A stretch of DNA of 64,000 nucleotides, taken from the NCBI RefSeq assembly GCF_012849555.1, contig NZ_CP051685.1:1302001-1366000 (forward strand), read 5' to 3'. Below the pieces are notes generated by a model. It did no database searches. It had not been told where the DNA came from and saw nothing but the letters and a program-made list of their open reading frames with translations. The first letter of the stretch is position 1, and each line of letters begins with the position of its first letter. Both the position numbers and the translations under genes were made by a program. Shown piece after piece: positions 8,935 through 17,083 of the stretch. The stretch comes from Massilia forsythiae (lineage in GTDB: Bacteria > Pseudomonadota > Gammaproteobacteria > Burkholderiales > Burkholderiaceae_D).

Positions 8935-9665
8935 GGCAGCCTCAGCACGAAGCAGCCGCCGCCCAGCCGGCCGCCGTTTTCCAGGCGCACCGCGCCGTGG
9001 CAGCCGCGATGGCGGTGCATGCGCGCCACCTCGGCCGAAAAATACAGGCCCAGGCCGGTGCTGTTGGTGAGGAAGTTGACGCCGCCGGCGCTGGCGCGCC
9101 CGGCGATCGCGCCCGCCTCCAGCATCGCCGCCGGAAAGCCGCGGCCGTTGTCTTCCACGCGCAATTCTAGCCAGCCGTCCAGCTCGTGCATGGCCAGGCG
9201 CACCGTGTCGCGCGTGTAGTGGATGGCGTTGTTGATCGCATGCGAGAGCACGCCGACGACCAGGTCTTCGTCGAGGTGCCAGACCAGCTCGGGATCGACG
9301 TCGAGTTCGAGACGGATGCCGCGCGCCGCCAGCAGCACGCGCTCCAGCTCGACCACCTGCTCGGCCAGCTGGCCCAGCGGCAGCGGCTGCACGTCGAACG
9401 GATACGCCGGCTGGCCGACCTGTTTATACAGGGCCAGCAACTGCATCAGGTTGTCGTTCAGGCGCCGCGTCTGGTACAGCATGTGCGCCATCTGCGGCAG
9501 GTGCGCCGCGGCCGGCGCCTCGTCAGCCGATGCCGGCTGTGCCGTGGCGGCGTCCGCCAGCAGGCGCTCCAGCGTGCCCGACAGGACGCTGATCGAGTTC
9601 TTCATGTCGTGCGCGGTCGACGCCAGGAACAGGGACAGCGCATGCGAATGGGGCGTGTCGTCCAT
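8931..9665 (-). CDS. Soluble sensor histidine kinase, partner of the receiver-TPR protein
   Basis: Protein of 244 residues with only the kinase core. The H-box is SLFLASTAHDMKNSISVL (His about 19). The HATPase domain has its N-box in HAINNAIHYTRD, G1 in VEDNGRGFP and G2 in STGLGLYFSAEVA. No transmembrane segment or sensor domain is visible, so it must act in the cytoplasm and probably receives its signal from a partner protein. I chose ATG at 9665 because GGAG lies 6 nt upstream. In-frame ATGs at 9677 and 9710 are possible but less well placed; 9710 would make the upstream tandem repeats coding. Confidence 0.88.
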   Translation of the reverse strand: MDDTPHSHALSLFLASTAHDMKNSISVLSGTLERLLADAATAQPASADEAPAAAHLPQMAHMLYQTRRLNDNLMQLLALYKQVGQPAYPFDVQPLPLGQLAEQVVELERVLLAARGIRLELDVDPELVWHLDEDLVVGVLSHAINNAIHYTRDTVRLAMHELDGWLELRVEDNGRGFPAAMLEAGAIAGRASAGGVNFLTNSTGLGLYFSAEVARMHRHRGCHGAVRLENGGRLGGGCFVLRLP

Positions 9666-9682
9666 GGCCGGCTCCATAAAAT

Positions 9683-9737
9683 GGTCCACTGAGGGTCCAC
9701 TGAGATCCATTGAGAATGTTGCACTGCATAAATTATA
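9683..9737 (-). promoter_or_regulatory. Promoter and three tandem 11-bp repeats ahead of the histidine kinase gene
   Basis: On the minus strand a perfect TATAAT (9732-9737) is followed downstream by three head-to-tail units: CTCAATGGAT (9705-9714), CTCAGTGGACC (9694-9704) and CTCAGTGGACC (9683-9693). The 10-11 bp period puts them on one helix face, as expected for a regulator binding just after the start site. No good -35 is visible. If translation began at 9710 the repeats would instead be coding. Confidence 0.45.
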
Positions 9738-9767
9738 CAGTTGCCAGCCGAAGTTCCCTCATGGAAA

Positions 9768-11489
9768 TCAAATGTCGGCCGCTTGCGGCCCGCGTGGACT
9801 GCGGCGCGCGCGCAACACGAAGCGTGCCGGATCGAGCGCATCGACCAGCGCCGTCTCCAGCGGCAGCGGTTCTCCCTCGATCTGTGCGGCCAGCAGTTCG
9901 GCGCCCAGGCCGGCCCAGATCAGCCCGCGCGAAGCGTAGCCGAGCAACGCATACAGGCCCGGATGGCGCGGCACGTCGCGCAGGCGCTCGGTGCCGCCGG
10001 CCGCGGCGGCGTCGGGCACGCGCCCCACCAGCGGCAGGCGGTCCGGGGCGATGCAGCGGAAGCCCACGCGGCCCTGCAGCGGCGCACCCTCGGCCGCGTG
10101 CGGATCGGCCAGCAGGCCGCGCAGGCGCGCCAGGTTTTCCCGGTGGCTCGCCAGCGACAGCACCGGGTCCGGGTCGAGGTCGTAGGTGGCGCCGGCGCTG
10201 CATATGCCGTGCGCGGCCGGGGTCAGGTAGGCTTCGCGGCACAGCACCAGCGGCAGGCGCGGCAGCATCTGCGCCGGGATGTGCGAGACCTGGCCGCGCA
10301 TTGCGCTGAGCGGCAGCGGCGCCGTCTCCGCCATCCCGGCCGCGCCGGCGCCGTTGGCCAGGATCAGGTTGGGCGCGTGCGCGATCGGGATGCCGTGCGC
10401 GTCCAGCACATGCCACTGCCCGTCGTCGTGTTCGACGGTCACGCTGCCCACGCCGAAGCGCCGTTCCAGGCGCTCGCCGCAGGCGGCCAGCAAGGCATCG
10501 CACACGCTGCCGGGGCGCGCCCAGCCGCCGCGGCGGAACAGCCAGCCGCCATCCGGCGCGCTCGAGCCCAGCAGTGCCTCGGCCTGCGGCCGCTCCAGCC
10601 ACTCGGCAAAGTCGGGCGGGTACGGACGCCCGCCCACGCCGCCGGCGGCGAGCGCGCGCTGCACTGCGGCATGGCCGGCGTCGCGCGCCAGCTGCAGCAC
10701 GCCGCAAGCCTGGCCCTCGATCGCGTGGCCGATGCCGCCCAGCCGTTCCCAGTGGCGCAGCGTGAACAGGTAGGCGGCGCGCGTCAGGCGGGTCGGGATA
10801 TTGTCGTCGCGCGACAGCAGCGGCATGAAGATGCCGGCGCGGTTGCCGGAGGCTTCCAGCGCCGGCCCCGCGTGGCGCTCCACCAGCGTCACCTGCCAGC
10901 CGCGCGCGCACAGGCGCTCGCAGGCCGCTGAGCCGGCGATGCCGGCTCCCAGCACGATCGCCTGCCGCTGCGGGTCCGGCGGCAACGGCGGGCGCGGCTT
11001 GCGGCCGGCGAAGCGCGCGCGCTTTCCCCCTTCTTCGAACACGAAGCCGTGCGCCGCCAGGGCCGCCGCCGCGGCCGCGCCCAGGGCCGGCGCCGACATC
11101 GCATCCGCTCCTTCCAGCACCAGGCAGGCATCCCTGGCCGCCAGGCGCGCCATGGCGCGCGCCGTGTCATCGTCGATCATGGCGTCGATGACGGCGTCGC
11201 CGCCGTCCAGGCGGAACAGGTCGATGCGCGCCGCCAACTGCGCCAGCGTGACACCGAACGGCGCGCCGGGCGCGGCGCCGAGCAGGTCCAGCGTCAGGCC
11301 CGGCTCGGCCTGCGGCACGCGCCGGAAACCCGGCAGCGCCGCGTCGATCAAGGCGATCACGTGTAGGTGCGGCGGGCGCTCCGGGTCGGCGCGCCAGGCG
11401 TCGATCATCGCGCCGAGGCGCGCCTCGTCATGCCGGTTCGTGAACACGGTATGGCGCGCCCGCCCGCGCCACGCTGCACGGTAATCCAT
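9768..11489 (-). CDS. mnmC: MnmC-type FAD oxidoreductase with a degenerate methyltransferase half
   Basis: Protein of 573 residues. The C-terminal 400 residues are the FAD-dependent oxidoreductase of MnmC, which removes the carboxymethyl group from cmnm5(s2)U34 of tRNA. Visible motifs are the dinucleotide fold AIVLGAGIAGSAACERLCARG, the EASGNRAGIFMPLLSRDDN segment and VGFRCIAPDRLPLVGRVPD. The N-terminal 170 residues align with the methyltransferase half but lack its SAM-binding glycine motif and the DAWFLDGF active-site segment, where IDLFRLDGGD stands instead. The usual two-domain enzyme is about 660 residues. ATG at 11489 is preceded by GAGGAGG, which overlaps the end of tag, so the genes are coupled. 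Confidence 0.85.
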   Translation of the reverse strand: MDYRAAWRGRARHTVFTNRHDEARLGAMIDAWRADPERPPHLHVIALIDAALPGFRRVPQAEPGLTLDLLGAAPGAPFGVTLAQLAARIDLFRLDGGDAVIDAMIDDDTARAMARLAARDACLVLEGADAMSAPALGAAAAAALAAHGFVFEEGGKRARFAGRKPRPPLPPDPQRQAIVLGAGIAGSAACERLCARGWQVTLVERHAGPALEASGNRAGIFMPLLSRDDNIPTRLTRAAYLFTLRHWERLGGIGHAIEGQACGVLQLARDAGHAAVQRALAAGGVGGRPYPPDFAEWLERPQAEALLGSSAPDGGWLFRRGGWARPGSVCDALLAACGERLERRFGVGSVTVEHDDGQWHVLDAHGIPIAHAPNLILANGAGAAGMAETAPLPLSAMRGQVSHIPAQMLPRLPLVLCREAYLTPAAHGICSAGATYDLDPDPVLSLASHRENLARLRGLLADPHAAEGAPLQGRVGFRCIAPDRLPLVGRVPDAAAAGGTERLRDVPRHPGLYALLGYASRGLIWAGLGAELLAAQIEGEPLPLETALVDALDPARFVLRARRSPRGPQAADI

Positions 11490-11501
11490 CGCCCCGCCTC
11501 C

Positions 11502-12065
11502 TCAGCGCCGCCGTCGGCAGAAGCAGTCGCGGTCGTGGTCGTCGACCATGCCGATGCCCTGCATGTAGGCATACACGATGGTCGAGCCGACGAACTTGAA
11601 GCCGCGCTTGCCCAATGCCTTCGAGATGCGGTCGGACAGGTCCGTCCTGGCCGGGCGCGCGCCGTCCGGCCAGTCGTTGACGATCGGCGTGCCGTCGACG
11701 AAATCCCACAGCCACTGGTCCAGGCTCGACCCCTCTTCGCGCAGCGCCAGATAGGCGCGCGCATTGTTGACGGCCGCCGCCACCTTCAGGCGGTTGCGCA
11801 CGATGCCGGGGTCGGCCAGCAGCGATGCCACCTTGGCCTCGTCGTAGCGCGCGATCCTTCCCGCATCCCAGCCGTCGAAGGCGGCGCGGTAGGTCTCCCG
11901 CTTGTTGAGGATGGTTTCCCACGACAGCCCGGCCTGCGCCCCTTCCAGGTTGAGCATCTCGAACAGCGTGGTCTCGTCATGGCAGGGCACGCCCCACTCG
12001 TGGTCGTGGTAGGCGAGGTAGCGCGGGTTGGCCGGATTGGCCCAGGTGCAACGGATCGGGTTCAT
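11502..12065 (-). CDS. tag: DNA-3-methyladenine glycosylase I
   Basis: Base-excision repair enzyme of 187 residues that removes 3-methyladenine from alkylated DNA. It aligns from end to end with E. coli Tag: RCTWANP, YLAYHDHEWGVP, LNLEGAQAGLSWETIL (catalytic Glu), and ALGKRGFKFVGSTIVYAYMQ. The zinc ligands are present: the N-terminal Cys6 and His20 and the C-terminal His and Cys in VDDHDRDCFC. It is the first gene of a two-gene operon with mnmC (12-nt gap) and is divergent from a chemotaxis receptor gene. Confidence 0.95.
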   Translation of the reverse strand: MNPIRCTWANPANPRYLAYHDHEWGVPCHDETTLFEMLNLEGAQAGLSWETILNKRETYRAAFDGWDAGRIARYDEAKVASLLADPGIVRNRLKVAAAVNNARAYLALREEGSSLDQWLWDFVDGTPIVNDWPDGARPARTDLSDRISKALGKRGFKFVGSTIVYAYMQGIGMVDDHDRDCFCRRRR

Positions 12066-12100
12066 GGCGCAAGTATAAACAAACGGTTGCCTGGGCTGGA

Positions 12101-12130
12101 AAGCAACAAGAATCTATCCAATTGTTGCTT
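12101..12130. promoter_or_regulatory. Inverted repeat in the tag / receptor intergenic region
   Basis: AAGCAACAA (12101-12109) and TTGTTGCTT (12122-12130) form a perfect 9-bp inverted repeat with a 12-nt centre, just upstream of tag and about 145 bp upstream of the receptor gene. The length and symmetry suit an operator. A transcript hairpin is possible, but there is no T-run. No regulator is identified. Confidence 0.35.
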
Positions 12131-12274
12131 CATATCAATGACTGTGGCACCTTGGAATCTGTCGCCACCGGATAAAACCAGCGCTGCCTGTCCGGTATTG
12201 CCGTATCTGCCACAGCCGTTTCACCGTCATTGCTGCGGTATTCCATCACCGTCGTGCCTGCCCGAGAGAGATCC

Positions 12275-13885
12275 ATGCTCACCCGTTTCGATATCCGTAC
12301 CCGCCTCGTTGCCACGCTGGCGATCCTGGGCCTGCTGGTGGCCGCCGCCGGTGCGCTCGGCGTCTACGGCATGCAATCGGTCAACGCCGCACTGGAAGAT
12401 ACCTACCGCAATCAGCTGGCGTCGGGACTGGCCATCGGCGCCTCGAAGAATGCGCTCAGCCGGGCGCGCCTGGTGCAGGACCGCGCGGTGCTGCACCCCG
12501 ACTCGCCGCAACTGGCGGCGCTGCTCGAACGCGCCGACGGCTTCCTGGCCAAGTCGGACGAGACCTGGAAGCGTTATTTGTCGCTGCCGCAGGATGCCGA
12601 CGAAAAGGCGCTCTCCGACGCCACCGCCGCGGCGCGCAAGGCCTTCGTCGAGAATGGCCTGGGCGCCATGGCGCAGGCGCTGCGCGACCAGGACGCCGCG
12701 CGCATCGACCGCGTGGCGATGAAGGAAATACAGCCGCTGTTCGCTGCCTACAGCGATGCTTCCGACAAGCTCGAGGATTACCAGATGGCGAGCGCCCAGC
12801 GCTCGTTCGACGCCAGCCAGCAGCTGTACCGGCGCATCCTGATGCTGTCGGTCGCCGCCGCGGCCGGCGCCCTGCTGCTGGCCGCCGCCGCCGGCATTGC
12901 GCTGGTGCGCGCGATCGTGCGTCCGCTGGACGACGCGGTGCGCCATTTCGACGCGATGGCGGCGGGCGACCTGTCGCATCCGATCGGCACCGGCGGCACC
13001 GACGAAATGGGACGGCTGATGCGGGCCCTGGCACGCATGCAGGCGCAACTGGCCGGCACCGTGCGCGGCGTGCGCGACGGCAGCGCCGCCATCGTCGTGG
13101 CCAGCGACGAGATCGCGCAGGGCAACCTGGACCTGTCGCGCCGCACCGAGCAGCAGGCGGCCAGCCTGGAAGAAACCGCGTCCTCGCTGGAGGAACTGAC
13201 TTCCACCGTGCGCCAGAACGCGGACAACGCGCGCCTGGCCGACGACATGGTCGGCTCGGCCGCCCAGCTGGCGCAGGAAGGCGGCCGCATCGTGGCCAGG
13301 GTGGTCGACACCATGGGCGAGATCGCCGCTTCCTCGGGCAAGATTTCCGAAATCACCGCCACGGTCGAAGGCATTGCCTTCCAGACCAATATCCTGGCGC
13401 TGAACGCGGCCGTCGAGGCGGCGCGCGCCGGCGAGCAGGGCCGCGGCTTCGCCGTGGTGGCCAGCGAGGTGCGCACGCTGGCGCAGCGCTCGGCGCTGGC
13501 GGCCCGCGACATCAAGGCGCTGGTCGGCAGCGCGGTGGCCAGTGTGGACAGCGGCGCCGTGCTGGCCGGCCAGGCCGGCGCCGCCATGGACGGCATCGTG
13601 ACCAGCGTGGTGAATGCGGCCGGCACCATGAACCAGATCATGCTCGCCACCACCGAGCAAAGCACCGGCATCGACCTGATCAACCAGGCCATCGTGCAGA
13701 TGGACCAGGTCACGCAGCAGAACGCGGCGCTGGTCGAGCAGGCGGCGGCCGCGGCGGGCGCCCTGAACGAACAGGCGGTGACGCTGGAGCGCACGGTCGG
13801 CATGTTCCGCGTCGATGCCGGAACGGCCGCGCCGCGCCAGCCCGCCCCCGCCGCGCCGCGGGCGCTGCTGGCGCAGCCGGCCTGA
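12275..13885 (+). CDS. Methyl-accepting chemotaxis protein
   Basis: Inner-membrane chemoreceptor of 536 residues. TM1 (about 10-32) is followed by a four-helix-bundle periplasmic sensor domain (33-185), TM2 (about 188-210), HAMP (about 210-262) and a signalling domain with the conserved hairpin tip [19 protein letters not shown]. It signals to CheA/CheW. There is no C-terminal NWETF-type pentapeptide for CheR; the end is an Ala/Pro-rich tail. ATG at 12275 has GAGAGAG 4 nt upstream, so upstream in-frame ATGs are not used. It is a single gene, as dispersed receptors often are. The ligand is unknown. Confidence 0.92.
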   Translation: MLTRFDIRTRLVATLAILGLLVAAAGALGVYGMQSVNAALEDTYRNQLASGLAIGASKNALSRARLVQDRAVLHPDSPQLAALLERADGFLAKSDETWKRYLSLPQDADEKALSDATAAARKAFVENGLGAMAQALRDQDAARIDRVAMKEIQPLFAAYSDASDKLEDYQMASAQRSFDASQQLYRRILMLSVAAAAGALLLAAAAGIALVRAIVRPLDDAVRHFDAMAAGDLSHPIGTGGTDEMGRLMRALARMQAQLAGTVRGVRDGSAAIVVASDEIAQGNLDLSRRTEQQAASLEETASSLEELTSTVRQNADNARLADDMVGSAAQLAQEGGRIVARVVDTMGEIAASSGKISEITATVEGIAFQTNILALNAAVEAARAGEQGRGFAVVASEVRTLAQRSALAARDIKALVGSAVASVDSGAVLAGQAGAAMDGIVTSVVNAAGTMNQIMLATTEQSTGIDLINQAIVQMDQVTQQNAALVEQAAAAAGALNEQAVTLERTVGMFRVDAGTAAPRQPAPAAPRALLAQPA

Positions 13886-13983
13886 TCGCGTCTGGCATAG
13901 GTGATTGTAGGCAGAGGCCGACATGAACATGCGCCTCGGATAACCCGAATCGCCGCTTGCGGCGCGCTGAATTACCTTACACT

Positions 13984-14083
13984 AGTGTCATGTTTTCCGG
14001 CCCGGTGCCGGTCACCCTTGTCTCCTCCAAGTCCCTGACTTGGATTCACGCCTGCAGCAGCGATGCGCGGGCGTTTTTTTTTT
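13984..14083 (+). ncRNA. Candidate small RNA: three hairpins and a T10 terminator
   Basis: Downstream of the receptor gene the plus strand carries three consecutive hairpins. They are CCGGC/GCCGG (13997-14011), TCCAAGTC/GACTTGGA with a 3-nt loop (14026-14044) and ACGCCTGC/GCGGGCGT (14048-14074, one wobble), the last followed by ten T. A weak -10 (TACACT, 13978-13983) sits just ahead. It could be an independent RNA of about 100 nt or the 3' end of the receptor mRNA. No known family is recognised. Confidence 0.4.
14048..14083 (+). terminator. Intrinsic terminator with T10 tail
   Basis: An 8-bp stem (ACGCCTGC with GCGGGCGT) and an 11-nt loop are followed directly by a T-run at 14074-14083. It ends rightward transcription, from either the chemotaxis receptor gene or the candidate small RNA, before the convergent oxidase genes. 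Confidence 0.75.
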
Positions 14084-14114
14084 GGCGCTTCAAAAATGTT
14101 GGGCGCGCCGGACA

Positions 14115-14489
14115 TCAGGCGCAGCCGGCCACCAGCAGCACCGGCACGCCGTTCCAGGCCACCGCCACCGTGGCCAGCAAGGCCCCCAGGAAAGCCGCCC
14201 AGTCGAGCAGGCCGCCGTCCTCGCGCCGCAGCACCCCGCGCGCGCGCCAGGCCAGCCATGCGCAGGCGGCCAGCGCCGCCAGCGTGGCCAGGCCCAGCGT
14301 CAGGCGATCCGGACCGCCCGCACGCGCGGCGGCCGGCGTGCATTGCGCCGCCGCCAGGCCGTAGCAAAAGGCGAAGTGCGCGATCCAGACCAGCAATGGC
14401 AGGATGCCGCGCAGCAGGCGCGAGAAAAAATGTTCGTCGGTCCGCGCCACGTTCGGCGCGGCGGCGTTCGGGTTCGGTTCGGTCGCCAT
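14115..14489 (-). CDS. Small membrane protein of the cytochrome oxidase operon
   Basis: Unrecognised protein of 124 residues with three hydrophobic helices: LLRGILPLLVWIAHFAFCYG, LTLGLATLAALAACAWLAW, and a C-terminal one around FLGALLATVAVAWNGVPVLL. It begins 5 nt after the stop codon of the subunit I/III gene and is the last gene of the oxidase operon. It could be an oxidase subunit IV-like or assembly protein. The sequence shows no copper- or heme-binding motif beyond a lone Cys and His near TM1. The role is inferred only from position. Confidence 0.7.
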   Translation of the reverse strand: MATEPNPNAAAPNVARTDEHFFSRLLRGILPLLVWIAHFAFCYGLAAAQCTPAAARAGGPDRLTLGLATLAALAACAWLAWRARGVLRREDGGLLDWAAFLGALLATVAVAWNGVPVLLVAGCA

Positions 14490-14494
14490 TCCAC

Positions 14495-17083
14495 TCACTC
14501 CATCAGCAGCGGCACCAGCCGCACCGCCGCCAGCCAGGCCATACCCTGCAGTGTGGTGTAGTGCCAGATCAGGGCGATGTTGTCGAGCGTGGCACGGCTG
14601 CGTTCGGTCAGGTGGCGGCGCCAGGCGCGCAGCGCCAGGTAGGGCGCCAGCAGCACCAGCAGCACGATGTGCAGGCCCTGGTAGGCCGCCAGCGCCGCCA
14701 CCGCCGCGGCCCAGCCGTTGGCGCTGCCGTCCAGCCCGGCCTGGCGCAAGCCATGCTGGTCGACCACGAACGAGGCCAGCGCGCAGCCCAGCGCCGCCAG
14801 CACCAGCCAGGGCAGGCGCCGCTTGCCGATGGCGCGCGTGGCCAGCCACACCAGCACCGACCCCAGCGCCAGGAGGCCGGCCGACAGCCATGCCAGCGAT
14901 ACCGGCGGCAGCGTGCTGCCCGGCGGCGGGCACACCTGCAAACGCATCGACAGGTGCAGGTAGGCGAATGCGAACGAAGCGAAGATGCTGGCGTCCACCA
15001 CCAGCATGATGATCGTGGCCCACCACGAGTGCGAGCCGGTGCGGACGGCGCCCACCGGCAGGCGCAGTCCGCCGCCGATGTCGACGCCGGCGTGCCGGTC
15101 CAGCGGTGCCGGGCGGTCGGATTGCCACAACCAGGCGATGGTGGACGCCACCGCGACCGCGCCGCCGGTCCAGGCCAGCACGTTCGCCTTCACCGTCAGC
15201 AGCAAAAAGAAGGCGGCGGTGCCGAACGCGGCCAGCACCGGCAGCCAGCTGTCGCCGGGCAGCACCAGCAGGTAGCGCGGAGACGCCGCGACCGGGCTGG
15301 TGGCGATGGTCTCGCGCGCCCCCAGGGCGCTCTGCGGCAGGTAGTGCGCGCCCTGCCCGACCTCGCGCGCCAGCGCCGGCTGGTCCCATAAAGGCTCGGC
15401 GGAGGCGATGCGGGGGATACTGCGGTTGCCGTAGTCCTCGGACGGCAGCCACTCCAGCGTGGCCGCGTTCCACGGGTTGCCGACCTCGCGTTCGGGACGG
15501 CGCAGGGTACGCATCGCATCGTAGAAGAACAGCAGCACGCCGGCGGCGAAGGCGTAGGCGCCGGCCGTGGACAGCAGGTTCAGGCCATTCCAGCCCAGGT
15601 CCGCGGCGTAGGTGTAGACGCGGCGCGGCATGCCCAGCAGCCCGGTCACGTGCATCGGGAAGAAGGACACGTTGAAACCGCCGAACATCAGCCAGAACAC
15701 CGGGCGCGCCAGCTGTTCCGAGAGGCGGTTGCCGTTGATGAGCGGCATCCAGTAATACATGGCCGCGAACACCGGGAACACCATCCCGCCGATCAGCACG
15801 TAGTGAAAATGGGCGACGATGAAATAGGTGTCGTGCACCTGCCAGTCGAACGGGATCACCGCCACCATCACGCCGGTGAGGCCGCCCAGCACGAAGATGA
15901 ACATGAAGCCGAGCAGGAACAGCGTCGGCGCGCCGCGCTGCACGTTGCCCTTCCATAGCGTGGCGATCCAGGCGAATACCTGGATCGCGGTCGGCACCGC
16001 CACCGCCATGCTGGCGGCCGAGACGAAGCTCATCTCCAGCACGCCCAGGCCGGCGGTGAACATGTGGTGCGCCCACAGGCCGAAGCTGAACACGCCCACG
16101 CCGACCAGCGCGGCGACGATGGCGCGCCGCCCGACCAGCGGCGTGCCGGCGATGGTCGGGATCATGGTCGAGACCATGCCCGCCGCCGGCAGGAAGATGA
16201 TGTACACCTCGGGGTGGCCGAAGAACCAGAACAGGTGCTGCCACAACAGCGGATCGCCGCCGCGCTCGGGGATGAAGAACGGCCAGTCGAAGGCGCGTTC
16301 CAGTTCCAGCAGCGCGGTGCCGGCGATCACCGCCGGGAAGGCGAACACGATCATCACGCCCACCACCAGCATGGCCCAGGCGTACACCGGCATGCGGCCC
16401 AGCGTCATGCCCGGCGCCCGTGTAAACAGGATGCCGACGATCAGTTCGATGGCGCCGGCGATGGCGGAAATCTCGATGAAGCCGATCCCCAGCAGCCAGA
16501 AATCGGCATTCAGGCCGGGCGAATACTTCATGCCGGTCAGCGGCGGGTACATGAACCAGCCGCCGTCCGGCGCCAGGCCGACGAACAGCGTGCAAAAGAA
16601 CGCCAGGCCGCCGAAGGCGTAGGCCCAGAAGGCGTACGCGGACAGGCGCGGGAACGGCAAATCGCGCGCGCCCAGCATGTTGGGCAGCAGGTAGACGGCG
16701 ATGGCTTCCACCACCGGAATCGCGAACAGGAACATCATCACCGTGCCGTGCATGGTGAACACCTGGTTGTAGGTGCCGGCGCCCAGCAGCGTGTTCTCCG
16801 GCACGGCCAGCTGGGTGCGGATCAACAGGCCGAGCACGCCGGCCAGCAGGAAGAACAGCAGCGCGGTGCCGATGTACAGCAGGCCGATGTTGGTGTTGTT
16901 GACCGAGGTGATGAAGCGCCAGCCGCGCGGCGTGCGCCAGACCGCTTCCAGTTTTTCGAGCTCGCCGGCAGGACGCGGCAAGGGATTCGGCAGCGCATCG
17001 GACGATGCGCCGGCGCCGGTATCGATATCGTGCGTCTGCGGACCCGCGGCGGTGGCGGCCGGCTTGGCGGTGGGCTGCGTCAT
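14495..17083 (-). CDS. ctaD: Cytochrome c oxidase subunit I fused to subunit III
   Basis: Integral membrane protein of 862 residues. Residues about 50-560 are heme-copper oxidase subunit I with all metal ligands: TMHGTVMMF (heme a), FFGHPEVYIIFLP (CuB His, cross-linked Tyr and the D-channel Glu of A-type enzymes), WAHHMFTAG (CuB His pair) and IVAHFHYVLIGG (hemes a3 and a). The last 200 residues are subunit III, starting near HSWWATIIMLVVDASIFASF. Subunits I and III are normally separate genes; fusions are known in caa3-type and CoxN-like oxidases. ATG at 17083 overlaps the stop codon of subunit II by 4 nt. Confidence 0.92.
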   Translation of the reverse strand: MTQPTAKPAATAAGPQTHDIDTGAGASSDALPNPLPRPAGELEKLEAVWRTPRGWRFITSVNNTNIGLLYIGTALLFFLLAGVLGLLIRTQLAVPENTLLGAGTYNQVFTMHGTVMMFLFAIPVVEAIAVYLLPNMLGARDLPFPRLSAYAFWAYAFGGLAFFCTLFVGLAPDGGWFMYPPLTGMKYSPGLNADFWLLGIGFIEISAIAGAIELIVGILFTRAPGMTLGRMPVYAWAMLVVGVMIVFAFPAVIAGTALLELERAFDWPFFIPERGGDPLLWQHLFWFFGHPEVYIIFLPAAGMVSTMIPTIAGTPLVGRRAIVAALVGVGVFSFGLWAHHMFTAGLGVLEMSFVSAASMAVAVPTAIQVFAWIATLWKGNVQRGAPTLFLLGFMFIFVLGGLTGVMVAVIPFDWQVHDTYFIVAHFHYVLIGGMVFPVFAAMYYWMPLINGNRLSEQLARPVFWLMFGGFNVSFFPMHVTGLLGMPRRVYTYAADLGWNGLNLLSTAGAYAFAAGVLLFFYDAMRTLRRPEREVGNPWNAATLEWLPSEDYGNRSIPRIASAEPLWDQPALAREVGQGAHYLPQSALGARETIATSPVAASPRYLLVLPGDSWLPVLAAFGTAAFFLLLTVKANVLAWTGGAVAVASTIAWLWQSDRPAPLDRHAGVDIGGGLRLPVGAVRTGSHSWWATIIMLVVDASIFASFAFAYLHLSMRLQVCPPPGSTLPPVSLAWLSAGLLALGSVLVWLATRAIGKRRLPWLVLAALGCALASFVVDQHGLRQAGLDGSANGWAAAVAALAAYQGLHIVLLVLLAPYLALRAWRRHLTERSRATLDNIALIWHYTTLQGMAWLAAVRLVPLLME

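Noticed and set aside
13972-14115. 47-codon minus-strand frame overlapping the last oxidase gene by one base
   Set aside because: It covers the hairpins and T10 terminator of the other strand, has a Lys run from a homopolymer and no recognisable domain; the RNA structure explains the sequence better.
14490-16595. Long alternative frame through the oxidase subunit I/III gene
   Set aside because: The translation is Arg/Ala/Gly-rich nonsense, while the overlapping frame has all heme and copper ligands.
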